Shown: positions 33,090-41,103, counted from the stretch's first letter. The stretch is 50,583 bases of DNA from Verrucomicrobiia bacterium (GCA_030430455.1 JAUIJB010000020.1:1-50583), one strand, 5' to 3'. Notes: generated by a model not told the origin, from the sequence alone. Translations and numbers: made by a program.

Positions 33090-33368
33090 CCGTTCCTCGC
33101 GCAGGAGGACCCAGGTGGCGCCCCAGCTGCCGCTGCCGGCGCCGGCGGGGTATTGGAACTCGGCGACTTCGGGCATTTGGCGGAGCAGGGCGTGGACGCC
33201 CTCGCGGAGGGTGCCACTGCCCTTGCCGTGGACCACGCGGACCTCGCGGATGCCCTTGCGGCGGCATTCCTCGAACCAGGCGGGCAGGAGCTCCGGCAGG
33301 TCGCGCGGGCGGAAGGTGTGGAGGTCGAGTTCCGAACCGACCTCGATTCGCTGGGGTTCGGGTTCCAT
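33072..33368 (-). CDS. Small Smr-domain protein
   Basis: 98 residues, essentially one Smr domain as in the C-terminus of MutS2. The hallmarks LDLHTFRPRDLPELL (DLH) and VRVVHGKGSGTLREGVHALL (HGKGxG) are both intact. Smr domains have nicking-nuclease or RNA-cleaving activity and act on DNA or stalled ribosome complexes; which applies to this stand-alone form is unknown. The ATG at 33368 is chosen; a TTG start at 33422 would add 18 residues that look like leader. Its 3' end runs into the heptamer array R7, which supplies the last residues. Confidence 0.85.
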   Translation of the reverse strand: MEPEPQRIEVGSELDLHTFRPRDLPELLPAWFEECRRKGIREVRVVHGKGSGTLREGVHALLRQMPEVAEFQYPAGAGSGSWGATWVLLREERGTSDE

Positions 33369-33461
33369 CGCCGGGAATGGAGTGAAAAAATGCCCGTGGA
33401 TCCGAGATTTTTCTCTTTCCAAGCCGGGGAGGCCCTCATACTCAGTCCGCCCCCGGGCAAC

Positions 33462-33538
33462 GGTGGCCGTAGCTCAGTTGGTAGAGCCCCGGATTGTGAT
33501 TCCGGTTGTCGCGGGTTCGAGTCCCGTCGGTCACCCCA
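33462..33538 (+). tRNA. tRNA-His (anticodon GTG)
   Basis: It folds as a complete cloverleaf: acceptor GTGGCCG with CGGTCAC, D-arm GCTCAGTTGGTAGAGC, anticodon stem CCGGA/TCCGG with GTG at 33496-33498, and T-arm CGGGTTCGAGTCCCG. The extra G at position -1 (33462) faces the discriminator C, the identity mark of tRNA-His. CCA is encoded (33536-33538). A possible -10 box CATACT lies 20 bases upstream (33437-33442); no good -35 is seen. It is the only tRNA I found in the window. Confidence 0.97.
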
Positions 33539-33609
33539 CCTTCTCCTCCGGAGAGGCCGTGATCTTGCGGCCTCCCGGGAGGAGAGGGCGGTCAACGAAC
33601 CGGATCGCC

Positions 33610-34329
33610 ATGGAAAGCCTCGAGGATCGTCTCGGATACAAGTTTCGGAACTCGTTTCTGCTTGCGGAAGCGATGACCCACCCGAGCCTCGCCTACGAGT
33701 CGCAGCGGCCGCACTTCGACAACCAGAGGCTCGAGTTCCTCGGCGACGCGGTGCTGCAGCTGATCCTGACGGAGGACCTCTTCAAGATGTTCCCGGATTT
33801 CCCGGAGGGTCGCCTGACCAAGCTGCGCTCGCGGCTCGTCTCGCGGCGGGCGCTGGCGCGCTTCGCGTTGACCATCGACCTCGGCAGTTACGTCCTGCTC
33901 GGCAAGGGCGAGGAGGCGACCGGGGGGCGGCGCCGGGTGTCGACCCTGGCGGATGCCTTCGAGGCCCTGGTCGGGGCGGTCTACCTCGACGCCGGCTACG
34001 AGGAGTCCCGTGAGCTGGTGCTGCGACTGTTCCAGAGCGAGATCGAGGCGCTCGCCAGCAGCCCGGAGGAGCGCAACCCGAAGGGCGAGCTGCAGGAGTG
34101 CCTGCAGGCGATCCAGCCGGAGCCGCCGGAGTATGAGATCCTCGGCGAGAAGGGGCCGGACCACCGCAAGGTGTTCCAGGCCCAGGTGCGCTGGCGCGGA
34201 CTGATCCTCGCGATCGGCCGCGGCAAGAGCAAGAAGGAGGCCGAGGCCCGCGCCGCCAGCGAGGCGCTGCGCAACCGGGTGTGGGAGGTCGAGGGCAACC
34301 AGAAGGCCTCCGGCGGGTCCGCTGGCTGA
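33610..34329 (+). CDS. rnc: Ribonuclease III
   Basis: 239 residues. It cleaves double-stranded RNA in rRNA and mRNA processing. The signature NQRLEFLGDAVLQLILTEDL with acidic catalytic residues, the second acidic cluster ADAFEALVGAVYLDAGYE, and HPSLAYES are present. The C-terminal dsRNA-binding domain (about 155-225) has GELQECLQAIQ, HRKVFQAQV and GKSKKEAEARAASEAL. It starts 71 bases after tRNA-His and may share that transcript. A weak terminator follows. Confidence 0.97.
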   Translation: MESLEDRLGYKFRNSFLLAEAMTHPSLAYESQRPHFDNQRLEFLGDAVLQLILTEDLFKMFPDFPEGRLTKLRSRLVSRRALARFALTIDLGSYVLLGKGEEATGGRRRVSTLADAFEALVGAVYLDAGYEESRELVLRLFQSEIEALASSPEERNPKGELQECLQAIQPEPPEYEILGEKGPDHRKVFQAQVRWRGLILAIGRGKSKKEAEARAASEALRNRVWEVEGNQKASGGSAG

Positions 34330-34330
34330 G

Positions 34331-34350
34331 CGGGCCGCGGACCCGTTTTT
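34331..34350 (+). terminator. Probable weak intrinsic terminator after rnc
   Basis: CGGG and CCCG enclose a short, partly paired loop and are followed by TTTTT (34346-34350), right after the rnc stop. The stem is only 4-5 pairs with a mismatch, so efficiency is uncertain. Confidence 0.5.
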
Positions 34351-34362
34351 CAGGGTGCTTCG

Positions 34363-34487
34363 GCAGGCAGAAGCCTGCGGTCCGATGGGGGGTGTTGATC
34401 GGAGCGCCGACTTCAGTCGGCTGAGAGGTGGGGTGGCGGAGTGAAAGGGGGCTTCGGGCGCGACTGGGGTCGCGCGGTCCGATGGGG
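34363..34487. repeat. Cluster of three small hairpins with a shared GGTCCGATGGGG tag
   Basis: Hairpin 1 is GCAGGC, AGAA, GCCTGC (34363-34378). Hairpin 2 is GCCGAC, TTCA, GTCGGC (34406-34421), preceded by GGAGC. Hairpin 3 is GCGCGAC, TGGG, GTCGCGC (34458-34475). Hairpins 1 and 3 are each followed immediately by GGTCCGATGGGG (34379-34390 and 34476-34487). Stem sequences differ while the tag is identical. This occupies the convergent gap between rnc and the TIM-barrel gene. Confidence 0.7.
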
Positions 34488-34533
34488 AGGGCCGCGGAAC
34501 CTCACCAGGTCGGATTGATTCCCAGAACTCGTA

Positions 34534-35415
34534 TCAGGCGCGCATCCGCGAGTAGGCGCGGAGGTAGCCGACGCACTGCGCGATCTCCGGCTGGGAGGTC
34601 TTCCAGTTGTGCTCGTACTCGATCGAGACGTTGCCGGCGAAGCCGTGCCGGCGGACCTCGTCGAGGATCGCGATGTTGTCGATGATCCCGGTGCCGAAGG
34701 GGCGGTCGTGGGTCCACTCGCTGGTCGAGGCGCGCTCCTTCATGTGGAAGGCGTGGACCCGCGGCGCGACCTTGCGGATCACCTCGAGCGGGTCGAGGCC
34801 GGAGGTCGCCCAGTGGCCGATGTCGGCGCAGTAGCCGATGCGCTCGTCGCGGCCGTCGATCGCGTCCCAGATCTTGTCGGGATTCCACAGCTTGGTGGGT
34901 CGCGGGTGGTTGTGGAAGCAGACCTTGAGCTCGTACTCGGCGGCCAGCTTCTCGAGGGTGTCGAGCGACTCGAGCGACTCGGTGGTGATGCCGTAGAGCC
35001 CGAGCGCCTTGGCGAAGTCGAAGACCACCCGGGCCTCGGACTCGTCCTTCGAGACCGGCGTCACGCCGAAGTTGACCGGGCGCACGCCGTGCTTCCCGCA
35101 GTGTTCGAGAATGGCGGGGACCAGCTCGGCGGCGCGGGCGGGGTCGACCTTGGCGCCCTGCAGCGGGTGGTCGCGGTAGTCGTCGGTGTCGGGCAGCAGG
35201 CGCTGGCCGGGATAGACCTCGATGCCCGGCGCGCCGGCGGCGGCGGCGAGCTCGATCGCCTCGAACAGGCTGAACTCCTTGAACGACCAGCACTGGACGG
35301 AGATGGCGAAGCCGGCCGCGGTGAGGCTCTCGCCGGGGATCGGCGCTCCTTTCGAGCGCAGGGCGAGCAGGGCGGAGGCGGCGGGGACCATGGTGAGCAG
35401 GGAGCGTCGTTTCAT
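34534..35415 (-). CDS. Secreted sugar phosphate isomerase/epimerase-like TIM-barrel protein
   Basis: 293 residues. The N-terminus MKRRSLLTMVPAASALLAL is a Tat-like signal, so the protein is probably exported. The remainder is an AP-endonuclease-2/xylose-isomerase-like barrel: ISVQCWSFKEFSLFEAIELA, AAGAPGIEVYPG, then metal-ligand candidates in VCFHNHPRP, GYCADIGHWATSG, VHAFHMKER and VSIEYEHNW. Secreted members of this family are abundant in Verrucomicrobiota and Planctomycetota, mostly without assigned substrates. The ATG at 35415 is used; a GTG two codons earlier is equally in frame. Confidence 0.88.
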   Translation of the reverse strand: MKRRSLLTMVPAASALLALRSKGAPIPGESLTAAGFAISVQCWSFKEFSLFEAIELAAAAGAPGIEVYPGQRLLPDTDDYRDHPLQGAKVDPARAAELVPAILEHCGKHGVRPVNFGVTPVSKDESEARVVFDFAKALGLYGITTESLESLDTLEKLAAEYELKVCFHNHPRPTKLWNPDKIWDAIDGRDERIGYCADIGHWATSGLDPLEVIRKVAPRVHAFHMKERASTSEWTHDRPFGTGIIDNIAILDEVRRHGFAGNVSIEYEHNWKTSQPEIAQCVGYLRAYSRMRA

Positions 35416-35503
35416 CGGCACGTGCGCAGGCTAGCCGCGAATCGGCGGACAGGCAAAGCCTCGCTGAGTTGCCGGGCGTGCCTGCAGGGTGTTGGCTCGG
35501 GGC

Positions 35504-36061
35504 ATGGCCACCGAATTCCGCCCCGACCTGCCGGTGTGCCCGCACCTGCCGGCGGTCGCCCGGCCGCTGACGGCGGCGGTGGCCCGCGCCGGGCGGGCCG
35601 GCGGGCCGGCGGCGGACTACCGGGTCTCGCTCGACTACGCCCAGTCGCTGTGGCGTGAGGGCAAGCCGGCGCAGGCGCTGCTGCAGCTGAACCGTGCCTG
35701 GGCGGCGGACCTGCAGGGCGACGAGGCGGTCCTGCGCGAGTGGCCGCCGCCGTACCGGGCGCTCGACTGGATCCTGCGCGATGCCGGCCGCAGCGGCTTC
35801 CTCGGCAACCCGGTGCGCCACTTCCAGCACCTCGCCACCCGGATGAACGCGGTCCGTCCGGTGCCGCGGCGCTGGCGGGCCTGGGCCGGGATGCACCTCG
35901 CCGCACGCCTGCTCGATCCGCGGGACTTTCCGCCCGACGAGCCGCAGCGGTTGGCCGAGAAGCTGGTCATTCCCGGGATCGATGAGGTGATCGCCGGGCT
36001 TGAAACCCACGGCTGGGCGGGCGAGGCCGCGGTCTTCACGGCCGTCTGGGAGAATGCCTGA
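35504..36061 (+). CDS. Conserved hypothetical protein, Verrucomicrobia-type
   Basis: 185 residues, no known domain. Composition is normal for a soluble helical protein: YAQSLWREGKPAQALLQLNR looks like one TPR-like helical hairpin, followed by WPPPYRALDWILRD and FLGNPVRHFQHLATRMNAVR. I have the impression that this FLGNPVRHFQHLATRM segment recurs in Verrucomicrobia hypotheticals, but I cannot check. The ATG at 35504 (MATEFRPDLP) is preferred over one five codons upstream. No functional clue comes from the neighbours. Confidence 0.75.
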   Translation: MATEFRPDLPVCPHLPAVARPLTAAVARAGRAGGPAADYRVSLDYAQSLWREGKPAQALLQLNRAWAADLQGDEAVLREWPPPYRALDWILRDAGRSGFLGNPVRHFQHLATRMNAVRPVPRRWRAWAGMHLAARLLDPRDFPPDEPQRLAEKLVIPGIDEVIAGLETHGWAGEAAVFTAVWENA

Positions 36062-36178
36062 GCAGCAGGCCGAGTGGGCTGAGTGGGCCGGCCGGTGGTG
36101 AATTCACCCGGTGTCAGCGGGAAAAAATCGACCGGATCTTCGAATTGCGCCGACGGATGTCTGGGCCATGATGGCGCC

Positions 36179-36460
36179 GTGCCGGAAACCATCGAGGCCG
36201 AGGTGATTTCGATCGACGGGGCGAGTCCACCGCCGGGCCGCAATCCCGTGCCCGAGGCCGGCGGCTTGCCACCGTGGAGTCAGATGCGCGGGCGGGTGGC
36301 CCAACTGGACACCCGCTGGTGGCCCCTGTGGCTGGTGCTCGGGGCGATCGCCCTGGTCCTGGCGCTGACGGTCGGGGTGGTCTTCGGGCTCATTTACCTG
36401 GTCCTGAAGGGCTTGGTCTCACTCTTGCGCCTGCTTGCCGCGCCGTTCGGGCGCGCGTGA
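36179..36460 (+). CDS. Small single-pass membrane protein
   Basis: 93 residues if the GTG at 36179 is the start. An acidic/proline-rich N-terminus (ETIEAEVISIDGASPPPG) leads to one long hydrophobic segment (about residues 48-83, WWPLWLVLGAIALVLALTVG). Family not recognised. The frame continues 32 codons upstream to an ATG at 36083, but that part (ending near GHDGAVPET) has no conserved look. It follows the previous unknown gene in the same direction. Confidence 0.55.
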   Translation: MPETIEAEVISIDGASPPPGRNPVPEAGGLPPWSQMRGRVAQLDTRWWPLWLVLGAIALVLALTVGVVFGLIYLVLKGLVSLLRLLAAPFGRA

Positions 36461-36486
36461 TGGGGGAAGCGGCAGTTGTTCCGCAC

Positions 36487-36831
36487 TTGTTCACAGATGG
36501 GCATCGATGTCACCGCGACGCCCCGCGATGCCGAGGCAGCTTTTTCACTTTTCTCGCCAACCGGCGAGGCCGGCACCGGGCCGAGCGATGTGAATAACTT
36601 GTGGAAAGCTGTTTGTGACGGTCTCGTTTGATTCCCAACTCACTGATCGATAGGGATTTGAGTTGAGTGGTGCTCGTCGGACGCCCCATCCGGTCGTGAA
36701 TAAGAATCTGGGGGTATTTGCCCAAAAACCGGCCATTTTCCGTGGTTCCACGCCCTTCATTCCCCAAATGGGTAGGGGCTGCAGAGGATATGCGGGGGAC
36801 CTCCGTCCATCTTCCTTACCACTTGTTCACA
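36487..36831. other. Non-coding region with five DnaA-box-like motifs
   Basis: The gap 36461-36907 (447 bases) has no credible gene. It holds TTGTTCACA (36487), TGTGAATAA (36589, reverse of TTATTCACA), TGTGGAAAG (36600, reverse of CTTTCCACA), CGTGAATAA (36695) and TTGTTCACA (36823). The first and last lie in an identical 13-mer CACTTGTTCACAG. TGTGAATAACTTGTGGAAAG closely resembles the tandem DnaA-box pairs of many replication origins. The stretch 36589-36720 is AT-richer than its surroundings. No dnaA, dnaN, rpmH or gidA is nearby, so origin function is unproven. Confidence 0.4.
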
Positions 36832-36907
36832 GCGCCGCGTAATGGCCGCGGCGACGGGGGGAGGGCCCGGCGGCTTGCGGGCGGCGTCTCCTTTGAGTCA
36901 GCTCCAC

Positions 36908-37480
36908 TCAGCTCGAGTAGGAATCGAGCAGCTGCTGGGCCTTGTCGGCGGCGACGCCCTCGTGGAAGTCGTCGTTGACGAGGCAGACCGGGGCGGTGCC
37001 GCAGGAGGCGAGGCACTCGGCAAACTCGACCGACCAGGTCCCGCAGGGCGAGACGGCGATCGGGTGGTGATGCGGGTCGAGCGAGTCGCGGTCGATGCCG
37101 GTGATCTCGCACAGCTTGTCCATCAGCTCGTAGGACCCGCCCATGGCGCAGGACAGGGTGCGGCAGACGCGGATGTGGAACTTGCCCGGCGCCGACTGGC
37201 GGAAGCCCGGGTAGAAGGTGACCACCTCGAGGACGCGGATGGGCTCGACGCCGATGCGCTTGGCGGTCCAGTCGATCGCCTCGGCGGACAGGAAGCCGTG
37301 GTGGTGCTGGATGTGGTGCAGGATCGGCAGCACGGCGGAGCGCTTGCGATCCTCGGGAAACTGGGCGATGCGCTTGTCGGCCTCGGCTTCCAGCTCCGGC
37401 GTCGGGGCGAAGGGGGCGAAGTGCTTGGTGCCCGGGGTTTCGGGCGATGCGACGAGGTCCTCGAGGGTGGATGAACTCAT
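36908..37480 (-). CDS. nuoE: NADH-quinone oxidoreductase subunit E
   Basis: 190 residues. It carries the [2Fe-2S] cluster N1a in the NADH-oxidising arm of complex I. The four cysteine ligands are in VCRTLSCAMGG and FAECLASCGTAPVC. HHIQHHHGFLSAEAIDWTAK and VVTFYPGFRQSAPGKFHIRV are typical. The C-terminus is rather short of the usual acidic extension. It is the last gene of a nuoD-thioredoxin-nuoE block; nuoF and nuoG do not follow. Confidence 0.95.
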   Translation of the reverse strand: MSSSTLEDLVASPETPGTKHFAPFAPTPELEAEADKRIAQFPEDRKRSAVLPILHHIQHHHGFLSAEAIDWTAKRIGVEPIRVLEVVTFYPGFRQSAPGKFHIRVCRTLSCAMGGSYELMDKLCEITGIDRDSLDPHHHPIAVSPCGTWSVEFAECLASCGTAPVCLVNDDFHEGVAADKAQQLLDSYSS

Positions 37481-37489
37481 GCGGGTCGG

Positions 37490-38185
37490 TCAGTCGGTGA
37501 CGAGTTGCTTGAGGCGATCGAGATCGCCGCGGAAGTTGCCGAGATTCTCGCCTTCTAGGTCGCAGACGATCACCGAGGGGATCCCGGTGACGCCGTGGCG
37601 GAACTTCTTCTTGAAGTCCTCGGCCTCCTTGAGCTCGAGCATCGGCCAGGGCATCTTCTTGTCCTCGGCATACTGCTCCATCGCGTCCTCGCTGCTGTCG
37701 CTGGTGATGAGGACGAGCTCGAAGTTGTCGTTTTTGTTGTCGTTGTAGAAGTCGACCAGCGTCGGGGTGAACTTCTGGCACGGGCCGCACCAGGAGGCGG
37801 TGTAGTAGAAGACGTAGTATTTCTTCGGTTTGGTGGCGTCCTTGCAGCGCTTCACCGAGCGGCCCTGGAGGCGTACCAGGTTGCCGTCGAGGATCTCGTC
37901 GAAGACGCTCTCCGGACCGGCCGCGGCCGCCTCCTCGTCCCCGGGCGACTGCCATTCCTCGAGTCGCTTGGCGTCGGCCTCGGAGAGATCCGATGCCTTG
38001 AGGGTGGTGGTGCGGCCATCGCGCATGCGGAAGGTGCCGACCTTCACGCCGTTCAATTCGGTGACCCGGACGAGCTCGAGCTCGGCGCTGCGCCCGTCGG
38101 AACTGGTCCAGGGTTCGAAACCGGCGAGGCTGGTGCCGGCGAGAAGCGGGGCGATCAGGAGGCTGAGTGCGAGCGAGGCTTTCAT
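37490..38185 (-). CDS. Secreted thioredoxin-like protein with an N-terminal SHD1-like domain
   Basis: 231 residues. A signal peptide (to about residue 21) is followed by an SHD1-like module (FEPWTSSDGRSAELELVRV, then TTTLKASDLSEADAKRLEEW), common in Planctomycetota/Verrucomicrobiota exported proteins. The thioredoxin fold (from about 115) has YYVFYYTASWCGPCQKFTP with the CGPC redox pair and the cis-proline in VTGIPSVIV, and resembles nucleoredoxin/TlpA proteins. It lies between nuoD (19 bases) and nuoE (9 bases), so it is co-transcribed with complex I genes. A role in periplasmic thiol or heme chemistry is possible but not shown. Confidence 0.88.
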   Translation of the reverse strand: MKASLALSLLIAPLLAGTSLAGFEPWTSSDGRSAELELVRVTELNGVKVGTFRMRDGRTTTLKASDLSEADAKRLEEWQSPGDEEAAAAGPESVFDEILDGNLVRLQGRSVKRCKDATKPKKYYVFYYTASWCGPCQKFTPTLVDFYNDNKNDNFELVLITSDSSEDAMEQYAEDKKMPWPMLELKEAEDFKKKFRHGVTGIPSVIVCDLEGENLGNFRGDLDRLKQLVTD

Positions 38186-38204
38186 GATGCTGGCCTTATA
38201 GCCC

Positions 38205-39485
38205 TCAGCGGTCGCACTCGCCCATCACAAAGTCGAGCGATCCGAGGACCGCCGGGATGTCGGAGACCATGTGCCCGGGAAGGAGGTTCGACAGGATCGA
38301 GAGGTTGCAGAAGGAGGGGCTGCGGATCTTGAGCCGGTGCGGCACGCCGCCGCCGGTCGAGTGGATGTAGAAGCCGAGCTCGCCCTTGGGGTTCTCGGCA
38401 CCGAAGTAGACCTCACCCGCGGGGGCGTCGATGCCCTGGGTGGCGACGATGAAGTGGTGGATGAGCTCCTCCATCGACATCAGCACACGCTCCTTGTCGG
38501 GCAGCATGCTCTTCGAGTTGGCCAGGTTGACCTCGCCGGAGGGCATGGTGTCGAGGACCTGGCGGCAGATCCGGATCGACTGCTTCATCTCCTCCATGCG
38601 CACCTGGTAGCGGGCGTAGCAGTCGCCCTCGTCGGCGACCGGGATGTCGAAATCGTACTTCTCGTAGCCGAGGTAGGGGCGGTCCTTGCGCAGGTCGCGG
38701 GTCGGGCCGCTGGCGCGCAGGTTGGGGCCGGTCATGCCCCAGGCGATGGCATCGGCGGCGCTGATCACGCCGATGTCGCACATGCGGTCGCGGAAGATCT
38801 TGTTGTTGTCGAGGAGCTTGGAGACCTCGGCGATGGTGACCTCGCACTCGTCGAGGAACTTGCGCACCGCCGCCTCGAAGCCCTCGGGCATGTCGCGCAG
38901 CTGGCCGCCGACGCGGGTGTAGGAGGTGGTGAAGCGGGCCCCGGTGAGCTGCTCGCAGAGGTTGTAGACCTTTTCCCGCTCGGTGAAGGTGTAGAGGAAG
39001 ACGGTCATCGCCCCGACGTCCATGGCGCAGACGCCGACCCCGAGCATGTGCGAGGAGATGCGGGCGAGCTCGCAGCACAGCACCCGGAGCGCCTGGCCGC
39101 GCGGCGGCAGTTCCCAGCCCATCAGCTTCTCGACGGCGCAGGCGTAGGCGACGTTGTTGGCGAGGGGCGCAAGGTAATCCAGCCGGTCCGTGTAGGGGAC
39201 GAACTGGTTGTAGTGCATGCTCTCGGCGATCTTCTCGTCGCCGCGGTGAAGGAAGCCGATGTCGGGCTCGGACTTGACGATGACCTCGCCCTCAAGCTCG
39301 AGGATCAGGCGCAGCACGCCGTGGGTCGCCGGGTGGGACGGCCCCATGTTGAGAACCATCTTCTCGCCCATCAGGTCCTCGGTCGCGTCGCGGTAGTCCG
39401 CGGCGTCGGCGGCGCGGGCCGCGGTGTCCGGGGCCTCGTACTCGGTCGTGGATGGAGTCGTGGAAGTGGTGGAAGATTGGCTCAT
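38205..39485 (-). CDS. nuoD: NADH-quinone oxidoreductase subunit D
   Basis: 426 residues. This 49-kDa subunit forms the quinone-binding site with NuoB. MVLNMGPSHPATHGVLRLIL, EPDIGFLHRGDEKIAES, the YTDRLDYLAPL segment, RASGPTRDLRKDRPY and the C-terminal LDFVMGECDR are canonical. The first 40 residues are a Ser/Thr/Ala-rich extension absent from most relatives. NuoABC are not upstream; a divergent protease gene is. A CRP-type palindrome lies 55 bases before the start codon. Confidence 0.96.
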   Translation of the reverse strand: MSQSSTTSTTPSTTEYEAPDTAARAADAADYRDATEDLMGEKMVLNMGPSHPATHGVLRLILELEGEVIVKSEPDIGFLHRGDEKIAESMHYNQFVPYTDRLDYLAPLANNVAYACAVEKLMGWELPPRGQALRVLCCELARISSHMLGVGVCAMDVGAMTVFLYTFTEREKVYNLCEQLTGARFTTSYTRVGGQLRDMPEGFEAAVRKFLDECEVTIAEVSKLLDNNKIFRDRMCDIGVISAADAIAWGMTGPNLRASGPTRDLRKDRPYLGYEKYDFDIPVADEGDCYARYQVRMEEMKQSIRICRQVLDTMPSGEVNLANSKSMLPDKERVLMSMEELIHHFIVATQGIDAPAGEVYFGAENPKGELGFYIHSTGGGVPHRLKIRSPSFCNLSILSNLLPGHMVSDIPAVLGSLDFVMGECDR

Positions 39486-39539
39486 GGGCGTCTCCGTCAG
39501 GGGGAATCAGGACCCAAGGATGGCTGGCGGGCAAGGGGT

Positions 39540-39557
39540 TTGTGAAATAATTCACAA
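39540..39557. promoter_or_regulatory. CRP/FNR-type palindrome upstream of nuoD
   Basis: TTGTGAAATAATTCACAA has perfect TGTGA and TCACA half-sites with the 6-base spacing of the CRP consensus. It is 55 bases upstream of the nuoD start, inside the 230-base divergent gap (39486-39715). The gap holds nothing else recognisable. A Crp/Fnr-family regulator could tune complex I expression; the regulator itself is not in the window. Confidence 0.55.
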
Positions 39558-39715
39558 GCTCCGGGGAGAGGATCCGCGAGTTGCTTTCCCGGACGGGCGG
39601 GGGGGCAGCGTGGGTGGGTGGGGAGGACCGGCGTGGGTGGCTGGAAGAGCCCGCTGCGGCGGGTGCCCCGCACAAAGGCATTGTTCCCCGCCGGGATTGC
39701 CAGTAGGGCCTAGGC

Positions 39716-41086
39716 GTGAAGTTGTGGCATCGATCGATGGGTATCGGCAGGATTCTGGCCGTGCTGGCGACCTGGGCGGGGCCGGGATGGGCCGAGGAGG
39801 CCCCGGAGCGGCTGCGCGAGGCCGAAGAGGAGATCCGCCATCTGCAGGGGCGCTGCGATGAACTCCGGAAGCTCGCCCTCGAGCTGCTGAGCCATGCGGA
39901 ACTCGACCAGGTCGCGCTGCCCGATGGTCGAAGCTTCGAAGGAGTCGAGGTCCTGCAGCTCGAAGCCGGGTCGGTCCGCTTCCGCCATCGCACCGCTGCA
40001 GGTGGCCAAGCCACCGAGGAGATCGCCCTCGACGAGGCCCCGGTGGCATGGCGCCGGTTGCTGGCCCGCGGGGAGTCCGCTCCGGCCCTGACGGCTCAAC
40101 CGACCCGGCCGGCCCGCGAGGTCGTGCCCGGTTCGCCCCCCGGCCGCGACGTGGCCCGGGCGATCGTGGTGATCGAGGGCGACCTCGGCGTCGGCACCGG
40201 CTTCGTGGTCCGCGAGAACGGCCGCAACTACCTCTACACCGCCGCCCACGTGCTGTCGGGCAACCGCCGGCTCCGGGTGAAGCTCAACGACGGCCGGGCG
40301 ATCTCGTCCTTCGGCGACTTCGAGGCGGCGGATGGCGCCGACCTGGTGCGGATTGTGATCGAGGAGGAAGTCGAGCATGCCCTCGGCCGGGCGAGCACCG
40401 CCGGGCAGGCGAGGGACGGGCTAAAGGTCTACGCGGCGGGCAATGCCGACGGTCGCGGCACGGTCGGCTTCGAGCCGGGCCGGGTGCAGGGCGTCGGTGC
40501 CGAGTCGATCGAGATCGACGCCGACGTGGTCCAGGGCAACAGCGGCGGGCCGATCCTCGACGGCGAGACGCACGAGGCGCTGGGCGTGGTCACCCATCTG
40601 GTCGCGGCGCGCAAGGACCAGTGGGCCAGGGAGACCCGGTTCTCCGAGATCCGTCGCTTCGGCTGCCGGCTCGACCGCGATTGGAAGTGGCGAAAGCTGC
40701 CGATCGGCCACTTCCTCACCGAGGGCCGCAAGGTCAGGGAAGTGACCGAGTTGAACGAGCTGTTCCTGATTGCGATGAGCCCGTCGGAGTGGACCAACGG
40801 GAGCCTGCGGCGCTTCGACGAGGGCAACGTGGTGGTGAAGGAGATCCGCGCGCTGTCGGACTGGATCGATGAGCGGCAGTCGACCACCACTCGGCTCAGC
40901 GAGGCGGACCAGAAGCGCCGCATCGCCCGGATGTTCGACATCCTCCGTTCGGCCTCGAAGCAGCAGGTGAGGAAATTGCGCCCCGAGGGCTACGTCTGGT
41001 TCCACCGTGAGATGGCGAGCGAGGCGCTGAAGTTCCGCGAGGAGTTGGATGCCGAGTTCCTCGAGGCGCTCGACGACCTGCGCTGA
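39716..41086 (+). CDS. Secreted trypsin-like serine protease
   Basis: 456 residues. Signal peptide (to about residue 26, WAGPGWAEEA), a coiled-coil segment (about 30-62), then a trypsin-like domain (about 145-310). The triad is visible: His in YLYTAAHVLSG, Asp in ADGADLVRIVI, Ser in DVVQGNSGGPILDG. About 130 residues of helical C-terminus follow, without a PDZ domain, so it is not a standard DegP. The GTG at 39716 gives a charged n-region; the ATG at 39737 is an alternative. The TAXI-type gene starts 17 bases after the stop, suggesting an operon. Confidence 0.88.
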   Translation: MKLWHRSMGIGRILAVLATWAGPGWAEEAPERLREAEEEIRHLQGRCDELRKLALELLSHAELDQVALPDGRSFEGVEVLQLEAGSVRFRHRTAAGGQATEEIALDEAPVAWRRLLARGESAPALTAQPTRPAREVVPGSPPGRDVARAIVVIEGDLGVGTGFVVRENGRNYLYTAAHVLSGNRRLRVKLNDGRAISSFGDFEAADGADLVRIVIEEEVEHALGRASTAGQARDGLKVYAAGNADGRGTVGFEPGRVQGVGAESIEIDADVVQGNSGGPILDGETHEALGVVTHLVAARKDQWARETRFSEIRRFGCRLDRDWKWRKLPIGHFLTEGRKVREVTELNELFLIAMSPSEWTNGSLRRFDEGNVVVKEIRALSDWIDERQSTTTRLSEADQKRRIARMFDILRSASKQQVRKLRPEGYVWFHREMASEALKFREELDAEFLEALDDLR

Positions 41087-41103
41087 GGGAGATCGATTCC
41101 CGC

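Noticed and set aside
33369..33422. TTG start giving a longer Smr protein
   Set aside because: The added 18 residues have no family support; the ATG at 33368 precedes the conserved domain at a normal distance.
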